Positions 43,201 to 51,519 of a stretch of 64,000 nt of DNA are shown here, in pieces. The position numbers were made by a program, and so were the translations under genes. The notes under the pieces are model-generated. The model did not search any database, had not been told where the DNA came from, and was given only the letters and a program-made list of their open reading frames with translations. Origin of the DNA: CAXRDE01 sp964229355 (GTDB lineage Bacteria; Cyanobacteriota; Sericytochromatia; UBA7694); NCBI GenBank assembly GCA_964229355.1, contig CAXRDE010000005.1, positions 248,001-312,000 on the forward strand, given 5' to 3'. Each line of letters opens with the position of its first letter. Within the stretch, counting starts at the first letter, position 1.

Positions 43201-43653
43201 ATGCCCCAATACGTTTACCGTCTTTATCACTGGCGCGATGAGGACAATGATGAAACCTACAAAGAGATTGGCCATTATTCAAGCCGAGAAAAGGCCGCTC
43301 AGGTAATTGAAAAGTACAAAACCCTCCCAGGTTTTTATGCTTACCCGGATTGCTTCACGATCGATAAAGTGGAGATCGATCGTGACTTCTGGACAGAAGG
43401 GTTTAACGTTTATCTGGTACAGGTTCCTCTCAAAGGCAAAAGTGGCTATGCGACTGTGCGTGCACGGGGGGAGTTTATGATGGCTTTTCAGGAACTCTGG
43501 TATGGCTTGTTTGAGGTGATCAGCAACCACAAAGAAGAAGACTTGCTCTATCCCCTGGACGCGGTGGTCAAAGCCACAGATACAAAACCGCTACAGGCCA
43601 TTGAAATGATGTCTGAAGACTTTGAGAGCTTTTTAAACAAGTACAATCTTTAG
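43201..43653 (+). CDS. Small soluble protein, DUF7336-like
   Basis: 150 aa from the ATG at 43201 with GGAGG five bases upstream (an ATG at 43162 lacks one). The N-terminal 65 residues (YVYRLYHWRDEDNDETYKEI to KTLPGFYAYPDCFTIDKVEI) match a small alpha/beta domain I associate with DUF7336; the rest is unassigned. It closes the accessory island and has the base composition of the flanking genes. Function unknown. Confidence 0.65.
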   Translation: MPQYVYRLYHWRDEDNDETYKEIGHYSSREKAAQVIEKYKTLPGFYAYPDCFTIDKVEIDRDFWTEGFNVYLVQVPLKGKSGYATVRARGEFMMAFQELWYGLFEVISNHKEEDLLYPLDAVVKATDTKPLQAIEMMSEDFESFLNKYNL

Positions 43654-43683
43654 GTGCCTCTCCGCCGAGCGGCCTTAAACCGG

Positions 43684-43692
43684 TGCTATAAT
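43684..43692 (+). promoter_or_regulatory. Extended -10 promoter of the mazG-cytochrome-SemiSWEET operon
   Basis: TGCTATAAT, identical to the element at 4396-4404, lies 24 bases before the GTG at 43717. The expected start near 43699 gives an 18-base leader containing GGAG. Confidence 0.6.
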
Positions 43693-43716
43693 TGGCGAAA
43701 AACATGGAGCCTTGCC

Positions 43717-44064
43717 GTGAACCCTAGCCCTTCTGACATCACCCTCAAAGACGCCCAGGCGCAGGTAGATACCTGGATCAAAACCCTGGGGGTTCGCTAT
43801 TTTTCGGAGTTGACCAATTTGGCCCAGCTCGTCGAAGAAGTGGGCGAACTGGCGCGGATTTTATCGCGTACCTATGGCGAACAGAGCTTTAAGGCGGGCG
43901 AAAGCGGCGAGCACCTGGCAGATGAAATGGCGGACGTGCTCTTTGTGCTGATCTGCCTGGCCAATCAGACAGGTGTGGATCTCACCGCAGCGCTCCAGGC
44001 CAATCTGGCTAAAAAAACAAAACGGGATGCCACCCGTCATCTGGAGAACCCCAAACTGCAATGA
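43717..44064 (+). CDS. MazG-like nucleotide pyrophosphohydrolase
   Basis: 115 aa from the GTG at 43717, which has GGAG seven bases upstream and lies just behind a good promoter; upstream frame extension to 43654 would precede the promoter. The metal-binding EExxE (EEVGE) and ExxD (DEMAD) motifs of MazG-like all-alpha NTP pyrophosphatases are intact. These small enzymes hydrolyse non-canonical or excess (d)NTPs. It overlaps the cytochrome gene by four bases. Confidence 0.82.
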   Translation: MNPSPSDITLKDAQAQVDTWIKTLGVRYFSELTNLAQLVEEVGELARILSRTYGEQSFKAGESGEHLADEMADVLFVLICLANQTGVDLTAALQANLAKKTKRDATRHLENPKLQ

Positions 44065-44936
44065 GCCCCTCTCTTTTTTCTTCACTGGTCTACCGTTTGA
44101 GCTTAAGCTGTCTGAGTTTAGGCTTACTTAGCGCCTGCCCCGCAAACCAAAGCGCCGACAATGAAACCACGCCGCCTAAAGCCCAACAGGCCGCGGGCGA
44201 TCTGGTGGAAAGCTTCTGGAAAGCCCCTGCCGCTTATCCCACCGACGCCACCCGGGCTGAACAGGTCAAATATGGCGAGGCCCTGGTACAAAAGACCCAC
44301 GCCTACCTGAGTCCTGCGGCACCGGATCCCGCCCTGCGGGTGGCGGGCAACCACCTGGCCTGCAAAAACTGCCACCTCGACAACGGCAAGGCCGCTCATG
44401 CCGTGGGTTTTATTGGTATTGATCGGCGCTATCCCGCGTATTATGCGCCACAAGATCGTGAAGTCACCCTGGCGGAGCGGATTGAGGCCTGCTTTCAGGG
44501 CAGTCTTAATGGCCAAAAACCACTGCCCGCCAAAGAACGCGAGGCCCTGACCGCCTACCTCACCTGGCTGGGCGAAGATGTGCCCATGACTGCCCCACTG
44601 CCGCTGCCGGAGTCGGGATTACCTGAGCTGCAAACCGACAGCACCACCGGCAACGGCGACGTGGAGGCGGGCAAACCGCTGTATGAATACCACTGTGCCG
44701 CCTGCCACGGTAAAACGGGCCTGGGACTGGCCGCAGACCCCAAGGATTTATCCAAAGGCTATACCTTCCCACCGCTGTGGGGGCCTGACAGCCACAGTCA
44801 GCGTTCAAGCCTGGCCAACACGCAGACTGCCGCCCGCTACATTCACAAGAACATGCCCCTGGGTCGTGCGGTCTTGACCACTTCTCAGGCCTTAGATATT
44901 GCTGCCTATATCAACGCCCAGGAACGCCCGCAATGA
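44061..44936 (+). CDS. Dihaem cytochrome c lipoprotein
   Basis: 291 aa. Signal peptide ends in LLSAC with Cys26. Two haem c motifs: CKNCH (101-105) and CAACH (212-216), in two cytochrome-c-like domains, with likely Met ligands further on (NMPLGRAV). The layout resembles the c-type cytochromes of thiosulfate or sulfite oxidation and other periplasmic electron carriers; the reaction cannot be told. It overlaps both neighbours by four bases, a tight coupling with MazG-like and SemiSWEET genes that has no obvious logic. Confidence 0.85.
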   Translation: MSPSLFSSLVYRLSLSCLSLGLLSACPANQSADNETTPPKAQQAAGDLVESFWKAPAAYPTDATRAEQVKYGEALVQKTHAYLSPAAPDPALRVAGNHLACKNCHLDNGKAAHAVGFIGIDRRYPAYYAPQDREVTLAERIEACFQGSLNGQKPLPAKEREALTAYLTWLGEDVPMTAPLPLPESGLPELQTDSTTGNGDVEAGKPLYEYHCAACHGKTGLGLAADPKDLSKGYTFPPLWGPDSHSQRSSLANTQTAARYIHKNMPLGRAVLTTSQALDIAAYINAQERPQ

Positions 44937-45196
44937 GCCCGGAACAGGCCAATTTTTTAGGTTTGCTGGCGGGCACCCTCACCACCATTTCTTTTGTGCC
45001 GCAGGTGTGGCACACCTGGAAAACCCGCTCCGCCAAAGACCTCTCGCTGGGCATGCTGCTGATTTTCACCCTGGGTATTGCCCTCTGGCTCATTTATGGC
45101 CTTTGGATGCAGGCCGCGCCCCTGATCGCCTCGAATGTGGTGACCCTGGTGCTGGCCAGCACCCTGCTGGGTTTTAAGCTGACCTTTAAAACCTAG
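44933..45196 (+). CDS. SemiSWEET-type small transporter (PQ-loop)
   Basis: 87 aa with three membrane helices and the PQ motif in the first (ISFVPQVWHTWKTRSAKDLS), the exact make-up of bacterial SemiSWEET sugar transporters, which work as dimers. The substrate is unknown. It ends tail-to-tail with the large gene on the other strand, overlapping by four bases. Confidence 0.85.
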   Translation: MSPEQANFLGLLAGTLTTISFVPQVWHTWKTRSAKDLSLGMLLIFTLGIALWLIYGLWMQAAPLIASNVVTLVLASTLLGFKLTFKT

Positions 45197-48100
45197 AACG
45201 TCTGCTTAAAGCCATAATCCAATTGCACCTGGCCCGTAGGGCTCAGGCTGGCGGCATTCAAGGTCAGTCCCGGGTCTACCTGTTTAAGCAGGGCCTGCAA
45301 GTCCAAACGGAAGATATGGCCGCTGTCATCGCTGTCCTGTCCCCGGCGATTGCGGCGGTTAAACTTCACCTCTTGCTGGGTGAGCATTTTATCCACTTCA
45401 TCTGACAAGCGCTCGCGGGCACCACCGACCTGGGCCACCGCGTTAAACAAGACATTTTTGAGCTTTAATTTATCGATGCTCACCTCTAATTGGTTGTCTA
45501 CCACACGGGTGCTCAGGGCCAATTCGGTACGAATAGACAATTTTTTATGCTTGAGGGTGGCGTTTTCTAAGTGAATCTTGCCGTCCGCCGACATGGATAG
45601 CTCCACATCTTTGAGGCCACTGTCTTCGAGCTTCTGACGTACCTGATCCACCAGGGTTTCGCGCAGCTGGGCGTTCAGATCGAAGCGGAAAGAGCCCGCG
45701 GGAATCTCTAACTGCTGCGCAGTCCCTTCCACCTCGGCCGTCCACTGCACCTTGCCCAGCGGCAGCGTCGTCTTTTTACCCGCCAAATTCAGGGTGGTAT
45801 TGACCTGCTGCAGTTCGCCCTGGCCTTTGACCGAGAAGCCTTTCAGCTGCAATTGGGGATCGAGCTGCAGCTCTAAATCTTCAAAAGTGACATTGGCCTG
45901 TTCAAACTGGGCAAAATTTTGGGCCAGGAGGTCGTTTACCTGTGCCAGACTGCGCTGCTGATCAGGGGCCAGTTCTTGCCGCTGGCTCAGTTTATTGAGC
46001 AGGGTTTGCAAGCTGGCCTGATTACTGGCCACGGCACCGTTCAGGGTAATCTTAACCCCCTCAGCATTCGACACAATCGAACCCTGCCCATTGACGGCCA
46101 TATCGTCGACGGCAAAGCCCATGTGCAGATCTTCGGTCACAAAACCTGACAGGTCAGGTTTTAAAGCAATGCTGCCCGCAATGCCCTCGGGACTGGTCAG
46201 GGTAAAGCCTTCGAGCAGGCCGTTAACTTGCAATTGTTCACCCTGAATGCGAATGGCGTCAGCAGCTTGTGAAATGGTCAATTGCCCTGAGGTCTTCATG
46301 TCTAAATCATAGCCATTGAAAGCCCCCTTGATTTCCATACCTTCTTCACCCGAGAACTGGATTTGCTGGGTGCGGGGATCAAAGGTCACTTCGCCCTTGA
46401 CCTGCAAATTGTCTAAGCGCAGATCGCCCAGCTTGCCGGAAAGGGTTCCCTGCTCTGAACGAAACACCAGGGTGCCATCGGCACGGGTTTGCAGACTCAT
46501 GGCGCCCGTGGTGGACAGCTCTGAAATGCCCTGATCTGGCAAGGCCAGGCGCACGGGGTCAGACCAACTCACTTTTTGTTGGTGCAAGTCGTAACGCACG
46601 GGGCCTCGGGACTCAATATGCTGCAGGTGCAGATCACCCAACTGACCTGAACCCTGCACGAGCCCTTGTGCACCTTCGGCCCCCTGTTGAGGCGGCGCAA
46701 AGGTCAGGGTATTGCCCTGAAAGCGAAAGGCACCTTGCAAGCGCAGATCCTTGAGTGCCAACCCGTTGATCTGGCCCTTGTCCATTTCAATCCACTTGCC
46801 CGCAGCACTTTGCAGATCCAGTTGCCCGGTACGGGCATTAAAGCGGGCTTCGCCTTCAAAGCCAATGCCCGGCAGGTCAACGCCCTGAGCAGCGTCCACG
46901 TAGTCAATCTGCGCCGGACGCAGGGTGGACAGTTGGTAGTTTTCGCCCTGAATGGATCCTTCAAAGTCGCCTTTGACGTCTAAGCCCAGACTGGTTTCCA
47001 ATTGTAAGTTTCTGACCTGGTGCAAGAGCACGTCACCGTTGGGCTTTAATTGCAGATCCCCCCGCCCCGATAATTTTTCGAGGGTTAGCTCAGGCAAGGT
47101 GGCGGTGGTGCTAAAGCGGGCTTGCTTTAACTGTAGGCCTTGCTGGGCGTCTAAGCTAATCTGCCCGCTGGCCTGTAACCAGTTCACCGTCACATCGCCC
47201 ATTTTGGCCGCCGTCCCAAAGGCTTTGGCGTCTACTTGTAAAGCGCCAGTTTGCAAATTGGCGGTTAAATCTCCTTTTAAACGGGTTTCGTAGAGGGTGG
47301 CCTGCGGCAGCGTCAAGCGTTTGATCTGGGCTTCGGCCACTTGCCCTCCCTGCCCATGCATGGCCAGGGTGCCTTTGCCCAGGTCCACGTCAAACTGGGC
47401 CTGAGACAGGGTCAGTTCTTTGATTTTGATTTGTTCTTGCCCCTGCTGTAAGTTACCGGTCAATTGCAACGCTTCTCCAGGATTCAAAGCAAAGCTCAGG
47501 GCCTGAGGACGCTGTTGATGGTGGGTCAGGGTGCCCCCAAAACTTAGCTGGTCCACCTTCAATTGCCCCTGGGCACTTTTGATGCTGCCCTGCAAATCCA
47601 GGTCTTCAGCGGTGAGTTGCGTCTGTGGCCCTTTTTGCTGCAGGCTAAAGGCCCCGTCCACGTTGGCAAAATCCAGGGCAGGGCCACCGGGCAATTGGGT
47701 TTGTAAGGCTTTGGCTTCAATGCTGCCCGCCGAGGCGTTGAGCGCGGTGGGTTTGCCCTGGGCGTTCAGACTGGCCGAGACCGCTATATTTTTAAGCTGC
47801 AATTGCCCACTGAGGGGCAGGTCTTGGCCCATCAGGTTCTTCAGGCGTTGACGCAAGGCCTCGCGCTCGCCCGGTTGAATATTGACCTGCAATTGCAACA
47901 GGCTGTCAATCTGGGCGGTCATGTCTTTTTCGAGGGTGGCATCCACCTGAATTTCCAGTTGGTCAGCGCCTTCGGCGTCTGCCACCGCGGCCTTACCGCG
48001 GGCATCTGAGGAGGCCACCACCGACAGCTCCTTCATGGACAGGTTGAGGTTACCCTGCGCATCTACCTGCATCTGCACCAGGTTTTTACGGGGGGTCGAC

Positions 48101-48807
48101 ACCGATTCTAAGGTCAAGGTTTCGCCTCCCGCCAGCGGAATCTCTTGAAACAAGGGGCTGTTTTTGAGGTCAGGACGCAGGGTATACGAGGTACTGCTGT
48201 TCAAGGTGGCCTGAAAGCCCATATCCTTAGAGAGGTTTTGCACCACCGTATTCATGGCGCTTTTAAGGGACCCCAACGACATCACGTTCAGACCTGAGAC
48301 CACGGCGCCGCCGAGCCCCCCCAGATCCACCTTCAAGGTGTCACCTTCCGGCTTTAAGGTCACCGAGCCCAGCGACAGATCCACCAGGCGATTGGGGTAG
48401 GTCACATCAATGCGATAGCCACCGGCAGTGGGTCTTAAGGCGAGTTTTAAATCGGGCACCTGGGCATTGGCCTGGGCCAGGCTGCTTTTTAAAAAGTCCA
48501 ACGACAATTGCAGATCCAGATCCAGTTGGCCGCTCATATCGCCTTTGGATTTTTGATCGATACCGTCTTTGTCGGTCAATTTAAAATGGGCGTCTAAGCT
48601 ACCGTAGGGCGTGGGCGTGGCCTGAAAATTAAACTGGGTCAGGGCTGCCCCTGAAGCTGCCACATAGGTATTGTCCACAGCCACTGGACGGTTGGCAGGG
48701 GTCAAGTTCGGAGCCGAGTTTAAAGGGGCCGGCGCTGTCGAAGCCCGGGGAGAAGGGCCTGTCGGAACCAAACGTCCTGAAGAAGAAAGCGGTGACAAAT
48801 TAGACAT
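45193..48807 (-). CDS. Very large beta-repeat protein without signal peptide
   Basis: 1204 aa from the ATG at 48807. A Pro/Ser/Ala-rich N-terminus (about 1-45) is followed by over 1100 residues of short alternating strands (patterns such as LQLKPNGDVLLHQVRN, with frequent Gly-Asp and Leu-Gln turns) resembling AsmA/TamB-like or other beta-solenoid proteins. No signal peptide, membrane helix or catalytic motif is seen, which is strange for an AsmA-like protein. Its neighbour in divergent orientation encodes a protease-like protein with a similar Pro/Ala/Ser-rich start, so both may use the same non-Sec route. Function unknown. Confidence 0.7.
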   Translation of the reverse strand: MSNLSPLSSSGRLVPTGPSPRASTAPAPLNSAPNLTPANRPVAVDNTYVAASGAALTQFNFQATPTPYGSLDAHFKLTDKDGIDQKSKGDMSGQLDLDLQLSLDFLKSSLAQANAQVPDLKLALRPTAGGYRIDVTYPNRLVDLSLGSVTLKPEGDTLKVDLGGLGGAVVSGLNVMSLGSLKSAMNTVVQNLSKDMGFQATLNSSTSYTLRPDLKNSPLFQEIPLAGGETLTLESVSTPRKNLVQMQVDAQGNLNLSMKELSVVASSDARGKAAVADAEGADQLEIQVDATLEKDMTAQIDSLLQLQVNIQPGEREALRQRLKNLMGQDLPLSGQLQLKNIAVSASLNAQGKPTALNASAGSIEAKALQTQLPGGPALDFANVDGAFSLQQKGPQTQLTAEDLDLQGSIKSAQGQLKVDQLSFGGTLTHHQQRPQALSFALNPGEALQLTGNLQQGQEQIKIKELTLSQAQFDVDLGKGTLAMHGQGGQVAEAQIKRLTLPQATLYETRLKGDLTANLQTGALQVDAKAFGTAAKMGDVTVNWLQASGQISLDAQQGLQLKQARFSTTATLPELTLEKLSGRGDLQLKPNGDVLLHQVRNLQLETSLGLDVKGDFEGSIQGENYQLSTLRPAQIDYVDAAQGVDLPGIGFEGEARFNARTGQLDLQSAAGKWIEMDKGQINGLALKDLRLQGAFRFQGNTLTFAPPQQGAEGAQGLVQGSGQLGDLHLQHIESRGPVRYDLHQQKVSWSDPVRLALPDQGISELSTTGAMSLQTRADGTLVFRSEQGTLSGKLGDLRLDNLQVKGEVTFDPRTQQIQFSGEEGMEIKGAFNGYDLDMKTSGQLTISQAADAIRIQGEQLQVNGLLEGFTLTSPEGIAGSIALKPDLSGFVTEDLHMGFAVDDMAVNGQGSIVSNAEGVKITLNGAVASNQASLQTLLNKLSQRQELAPDQQRSLAQVNDLLAQNFAQFEQANVTFEDLELQLDPQLQLKGFSVKGQGELQQVNTTLNLAGKKTTLPLGKVQWTAEVEGTAQQLEIPAGSFRFDLNAQLRETLVDQVRQKLEDSGLKDVELSMSADGKIHLENATLKHKKLSIRTELALSTRVVDNQLEVSIDKLKLKNVLFNAVAQVGGARERLSDEVDKMLTQQEVKFNRRNRRGQDSDDSGHIFRLDLQALLKQVDPGLTLNAASLSPTGQVQLDYGFKQTF

Positions 48808-48937
48808 AAAACAGCAATGCACTCCAAAATACGATCTTGTTATGTTCAAATATAGGGTTAAACGGGCGTGAGGATGTGTGTTTTTGCATCGGAAAGATTA
48901 AATCTCGGTAAAATCAAGCGTGACATCCGTGATCCCT

Positions 48938-48946
48938 TGCTATATA
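48938..48946 (+). promoter_or_regulatory. Extended -10 promoter of the 48994 gene
   Basis: TGCTATATA, one base from the elements at 4396 and 43684. Start of transcription near 48953; the leader contains AGGAGAGG 15 bases before the ATG at 48994. Confidence 0.5.
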
Positions 48947-48993
48947 AAAGGCATAAACAGGTAAAGTAGTAGGAGAGGTCATCGCAATAAAGT

Positions 48994-51519
48994 ATGGGTT
49001 CACTCGGCAGTTCCTGGAGTTCTCGCTCCACCCTATCTGGATTAACCAAAGGTGCGCCACCAGTCGGTAGCAGCCCCCTCCTGGGGCAAAGCTTGCGCAT
49101 CGCAAACCCCAATATTAGCGCCACACCGACCTCTGCCCCTGCGACACCCACCGCAACGCCCAAGGCAGCACCCGCCCCTGAAAAACCGGCCCTCACTGCA
49201 GCCCTGCGGGATCAGGTGGTCTCACGCTTTTCCAGTTTAAACCCCTCGGCGGTGTCCCATCAGCCCAATCTCGATGCCCCTGCTGCCTCAAACGCCTTAG
49301 AAGCTTACCTGAACGCCGAAGAAATTGAAATGGTGAAAACCCTTCAACCCGCCCTTCGACAGGCACTGCTGGCGGTACGTCCCTCCAACGCCGTGGGCGA
49401 GGTGCGCACCCAAATGGTCAACACCCTCAAGACCCTGATCAACGATTTGGTCCCCAGTGGTAATATTCGCTTTACCGGCAGCGGACAACGGGATTGGGAT
49501 TTAAGCAATCTTCTCAGTTTGGCCAATGCGGTACAGCGCATGCCGCTGGCCCAACGCAACCAGCTCAAAGGTCTCACCTTTGAACGGGCCGCCATCGCCG
49601 AACTGCCCGAAGGAGCCCCCGATAACTTGTTCACTCGTGTGGCGCGGGAAATGACCTCCGGCCATTACAATCTCGAAGAAAAAAAAGTGGTTCTCTATGA
49701 CCGGGCCACCCACAATGACTTTCCGGCGTTGAGTAGCGCACTACAAAGCAGTCTGCGTCAGGTGGCTACCGAAGGAAAAAACGGCGATATTGCCGCTTTG
49801 CAAACCATGCTCAACCCCTATTTAGAGCGCCTTGGTGAGCCAGGTCTTAAAACCGACGGTCAGTGGAGCAAAGACACCGAGCGGGCGGTGCGTCTGGTAC
49901 AGCTCGATACCTTAGAAAAACATCTCTCTCGCACCCAAAGTTTAAACCCGGCCCAACGCCAGGAGTTACAAGAGCTCAAGCGCATGGCGCGCTCACCTCA
50001 CTTTGATATGTTGACGCGTATGTCAGATATTGGAAAGAAAATGCAAAACCTGAACCTTTTACCCGACGCGCAAATGAAGCGCTTACTCACTGAATTTGCC
50101 CAGAGTGATTTTGGGGCCGCTTCGCTGCAGTTTATGATTCAGGACCTGTCTCAGCATTTTTTGTCAACCCAAACCGTGGGCTTTGCAGAAGGGGTATTGA
50201 CCCATGAAATCGGTCACCATCTTCAACTGGGTCAGGACGACACCGCCTATTATGTAGAAGAATTTTCAAAGCTGGGTCAGTGGCTGAACGTGGACAACCA
50301 GGAGGTTTCCACAGGCTATATTGCAGGGGCTTACACCGGTGAAGATTTGCTCGACGCCTACAATGTGCTGGCCTCTGGCGGTCGTATGGATCAGGGTTCC
50401 TACCGCAGTCAAATTGATGCGGAAGCCCGCAGCGCCCATTTTGTCTCTACCTATGCCACCACCGACCCCATGGAAGATTTTGCCGAGTCTTATAAAACCT
50501 TTTTGCTCGAACCTGAAGTCCTCATGGAAAAGTCCCCTGAAAAATTCTTTTTTCTGAACGCTTTACCCACCATTCAGGCCAAGCAAACCGGGGCCCACAG
50601 CAACCAAAACCAGTACAGTGCCCGTGAAATCTTAGACATTGCCAAAAAAGCCTTAAGCCGTAAATGGCAACAGACCCCCACCGATTTACACGTTCAGCAG
50701 TTTATTCGTGAAAAACTCGAAAGCCTGACGATTAACCAGCAAACCCCTGCCCCACTGCAATTGAGCCCTCAGGTGGCCCTGAGTATTTTCAAAAGTCACG
50801 ATGAGTTGCTCAACACCGTTGACATGCCTAATATTGAGGCCACGCAGAGCTTGCGGGCCAGTACCGCGGGCGACAAAGCCGTTTACACCATCATTACCGA
50901 GCAAGCCCAGAAGTTCATCCAGAGCCAGGGCAAGGACGTTGAGTCCAAAACCTTTTTTAACACCCTACGCAGCCATGAAGGGGTTGAAGAAATTTTTCCG
51001 CAGGCCTCTGAGGAGCTCAAAAAGCAACTCAAAGACCCCGCCTTTAGCAGCATGATGTTGGCGCTGGGTGAGATCTCAGGCCACGCCGTACTACTCAACG
51101 AGATGCGCATTGATGAACACGCCGACCAAAAGCAATACCAGGAAGCCCGCGGCTTCTTTAGCCGTATTACTCAGGAGCCTGAACAATTGCTCAGCAAACG
51201 TATTTTCAGCTACAGCTACGATGCCTTGCGTAGCGTAGGCTCCAAAATTTACAACCCTGAGACCAACCGAGCATCCGCTTCTCTTAACTTTTTTGAAACC
51301 TTAAAGACAAACCCCGCCAGTGCCCTCAGCAATGTATGGGCCGATCTGCCTGACAACTTCAAGAACAAACTCAATGATCGCTCGTTCTTAAAAGCCGTGT
51401 CTGGCGATGAAGGCCGCTACCTGCCCTCAGCAGAGACCATTGAGTCCACCTTAATCCAAATCATGTCTGATCTGGAGTTTGATCGCATGATGAAAGCGGC
51501 CATGGCAGAATATGAGTGA
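48994..51519 (+). CDS. Putative secreted zinc metallopeptidase, lethal-factor-like, with peptidoglycan-binding domain
   Basis: 841 aa. After a Pro/Ala/Thr-rich N-terminus (about 35-65) there is a helical region, a PG_binding_1-like segment (KTDGQWSKDTERAVRLVQ, about 285-305) and the zinc motif HEIGHH (H404, E405, H408). Further on, MEDFAESYKTFLLEP (493-507) offers the third ligand Glu (E494 or E498). The HExxH plus EDFAE arrangement is that of anthrax-lethal-factor-like (ATLF) gluzincins. No signal peptide is visible, so export, if any, uses another route. The C-terminal 300 residues are helical and unassigned. The next gene overlaps by eight bases. Confidence 0.62.
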   Translation: MGSLGSSWSSRSTLSGLTKGAPPVGSSPLLGQSLRIANPNISATPTSAPATPTATPKAAPAPEKPALTAALRDQVVSRFSSLNPSAVSHQPNLDAPAASNALEAYLNAEEIEMVKTLQPALRQALLAVRPSNAVGEVRTQMVNTLKTLINDLVPSGNIRFTGSGQRDWDLSNLLSLANAVQRMPLAQRNQLKGLTFERAAIAELPEGAPDNLFTRVAREMTSGHYNLEEKKVVLYDRATHNDFPALSSALQSSLRQVATEGKNGDIAALQTMLNPYLERLGEPGLKTDGQWSKDTERAVRLVQLDTLEKHLSRTQSLNPAQRQELQELKRMARSPHFDMLTRMSDIGKKMQNLNLLPDAQMKRLLTEFAQSDFGAASLQFMIQDLSQHFLSTQTVGFAEGVLTHEIGHHLQLGQDDTAYYVEEFSKLGQWLNVDNQEVSTGYIAGAYTGEDLLDAYNVLASGGRMDQGSYRSQIDAEARSAHFVSTYATTDPMEDFAESYKTFLLEPEVLMEKSPEKFFFLNALPTIQAKQTGAHSNQNQYSAREILDIAKKALSRKWQQTPTDLHVQQFIREKLESLTINQQTPAPLQLSPQVALSIFKSHDELLNTVDMPNIEATQSLRASTAGDKAVYTIITEQAQKFIQSQGKDVESKTFFNTLRSHEGVEEIFPQASEELKKQLKDPAFSSMMLALGEISGHAVLLNEMRIDEHADQKQYQEARGFFSRITQEPEQLLSKRIFSYSYDALRSVGSKIYNPETNRASASLNFFETLKTNPASALSNVWADLPDNFKNKLNDRSFLKAVSGDEGRYLPSAETIESTLIQIMSDLEFDRMMKAAMAEYE

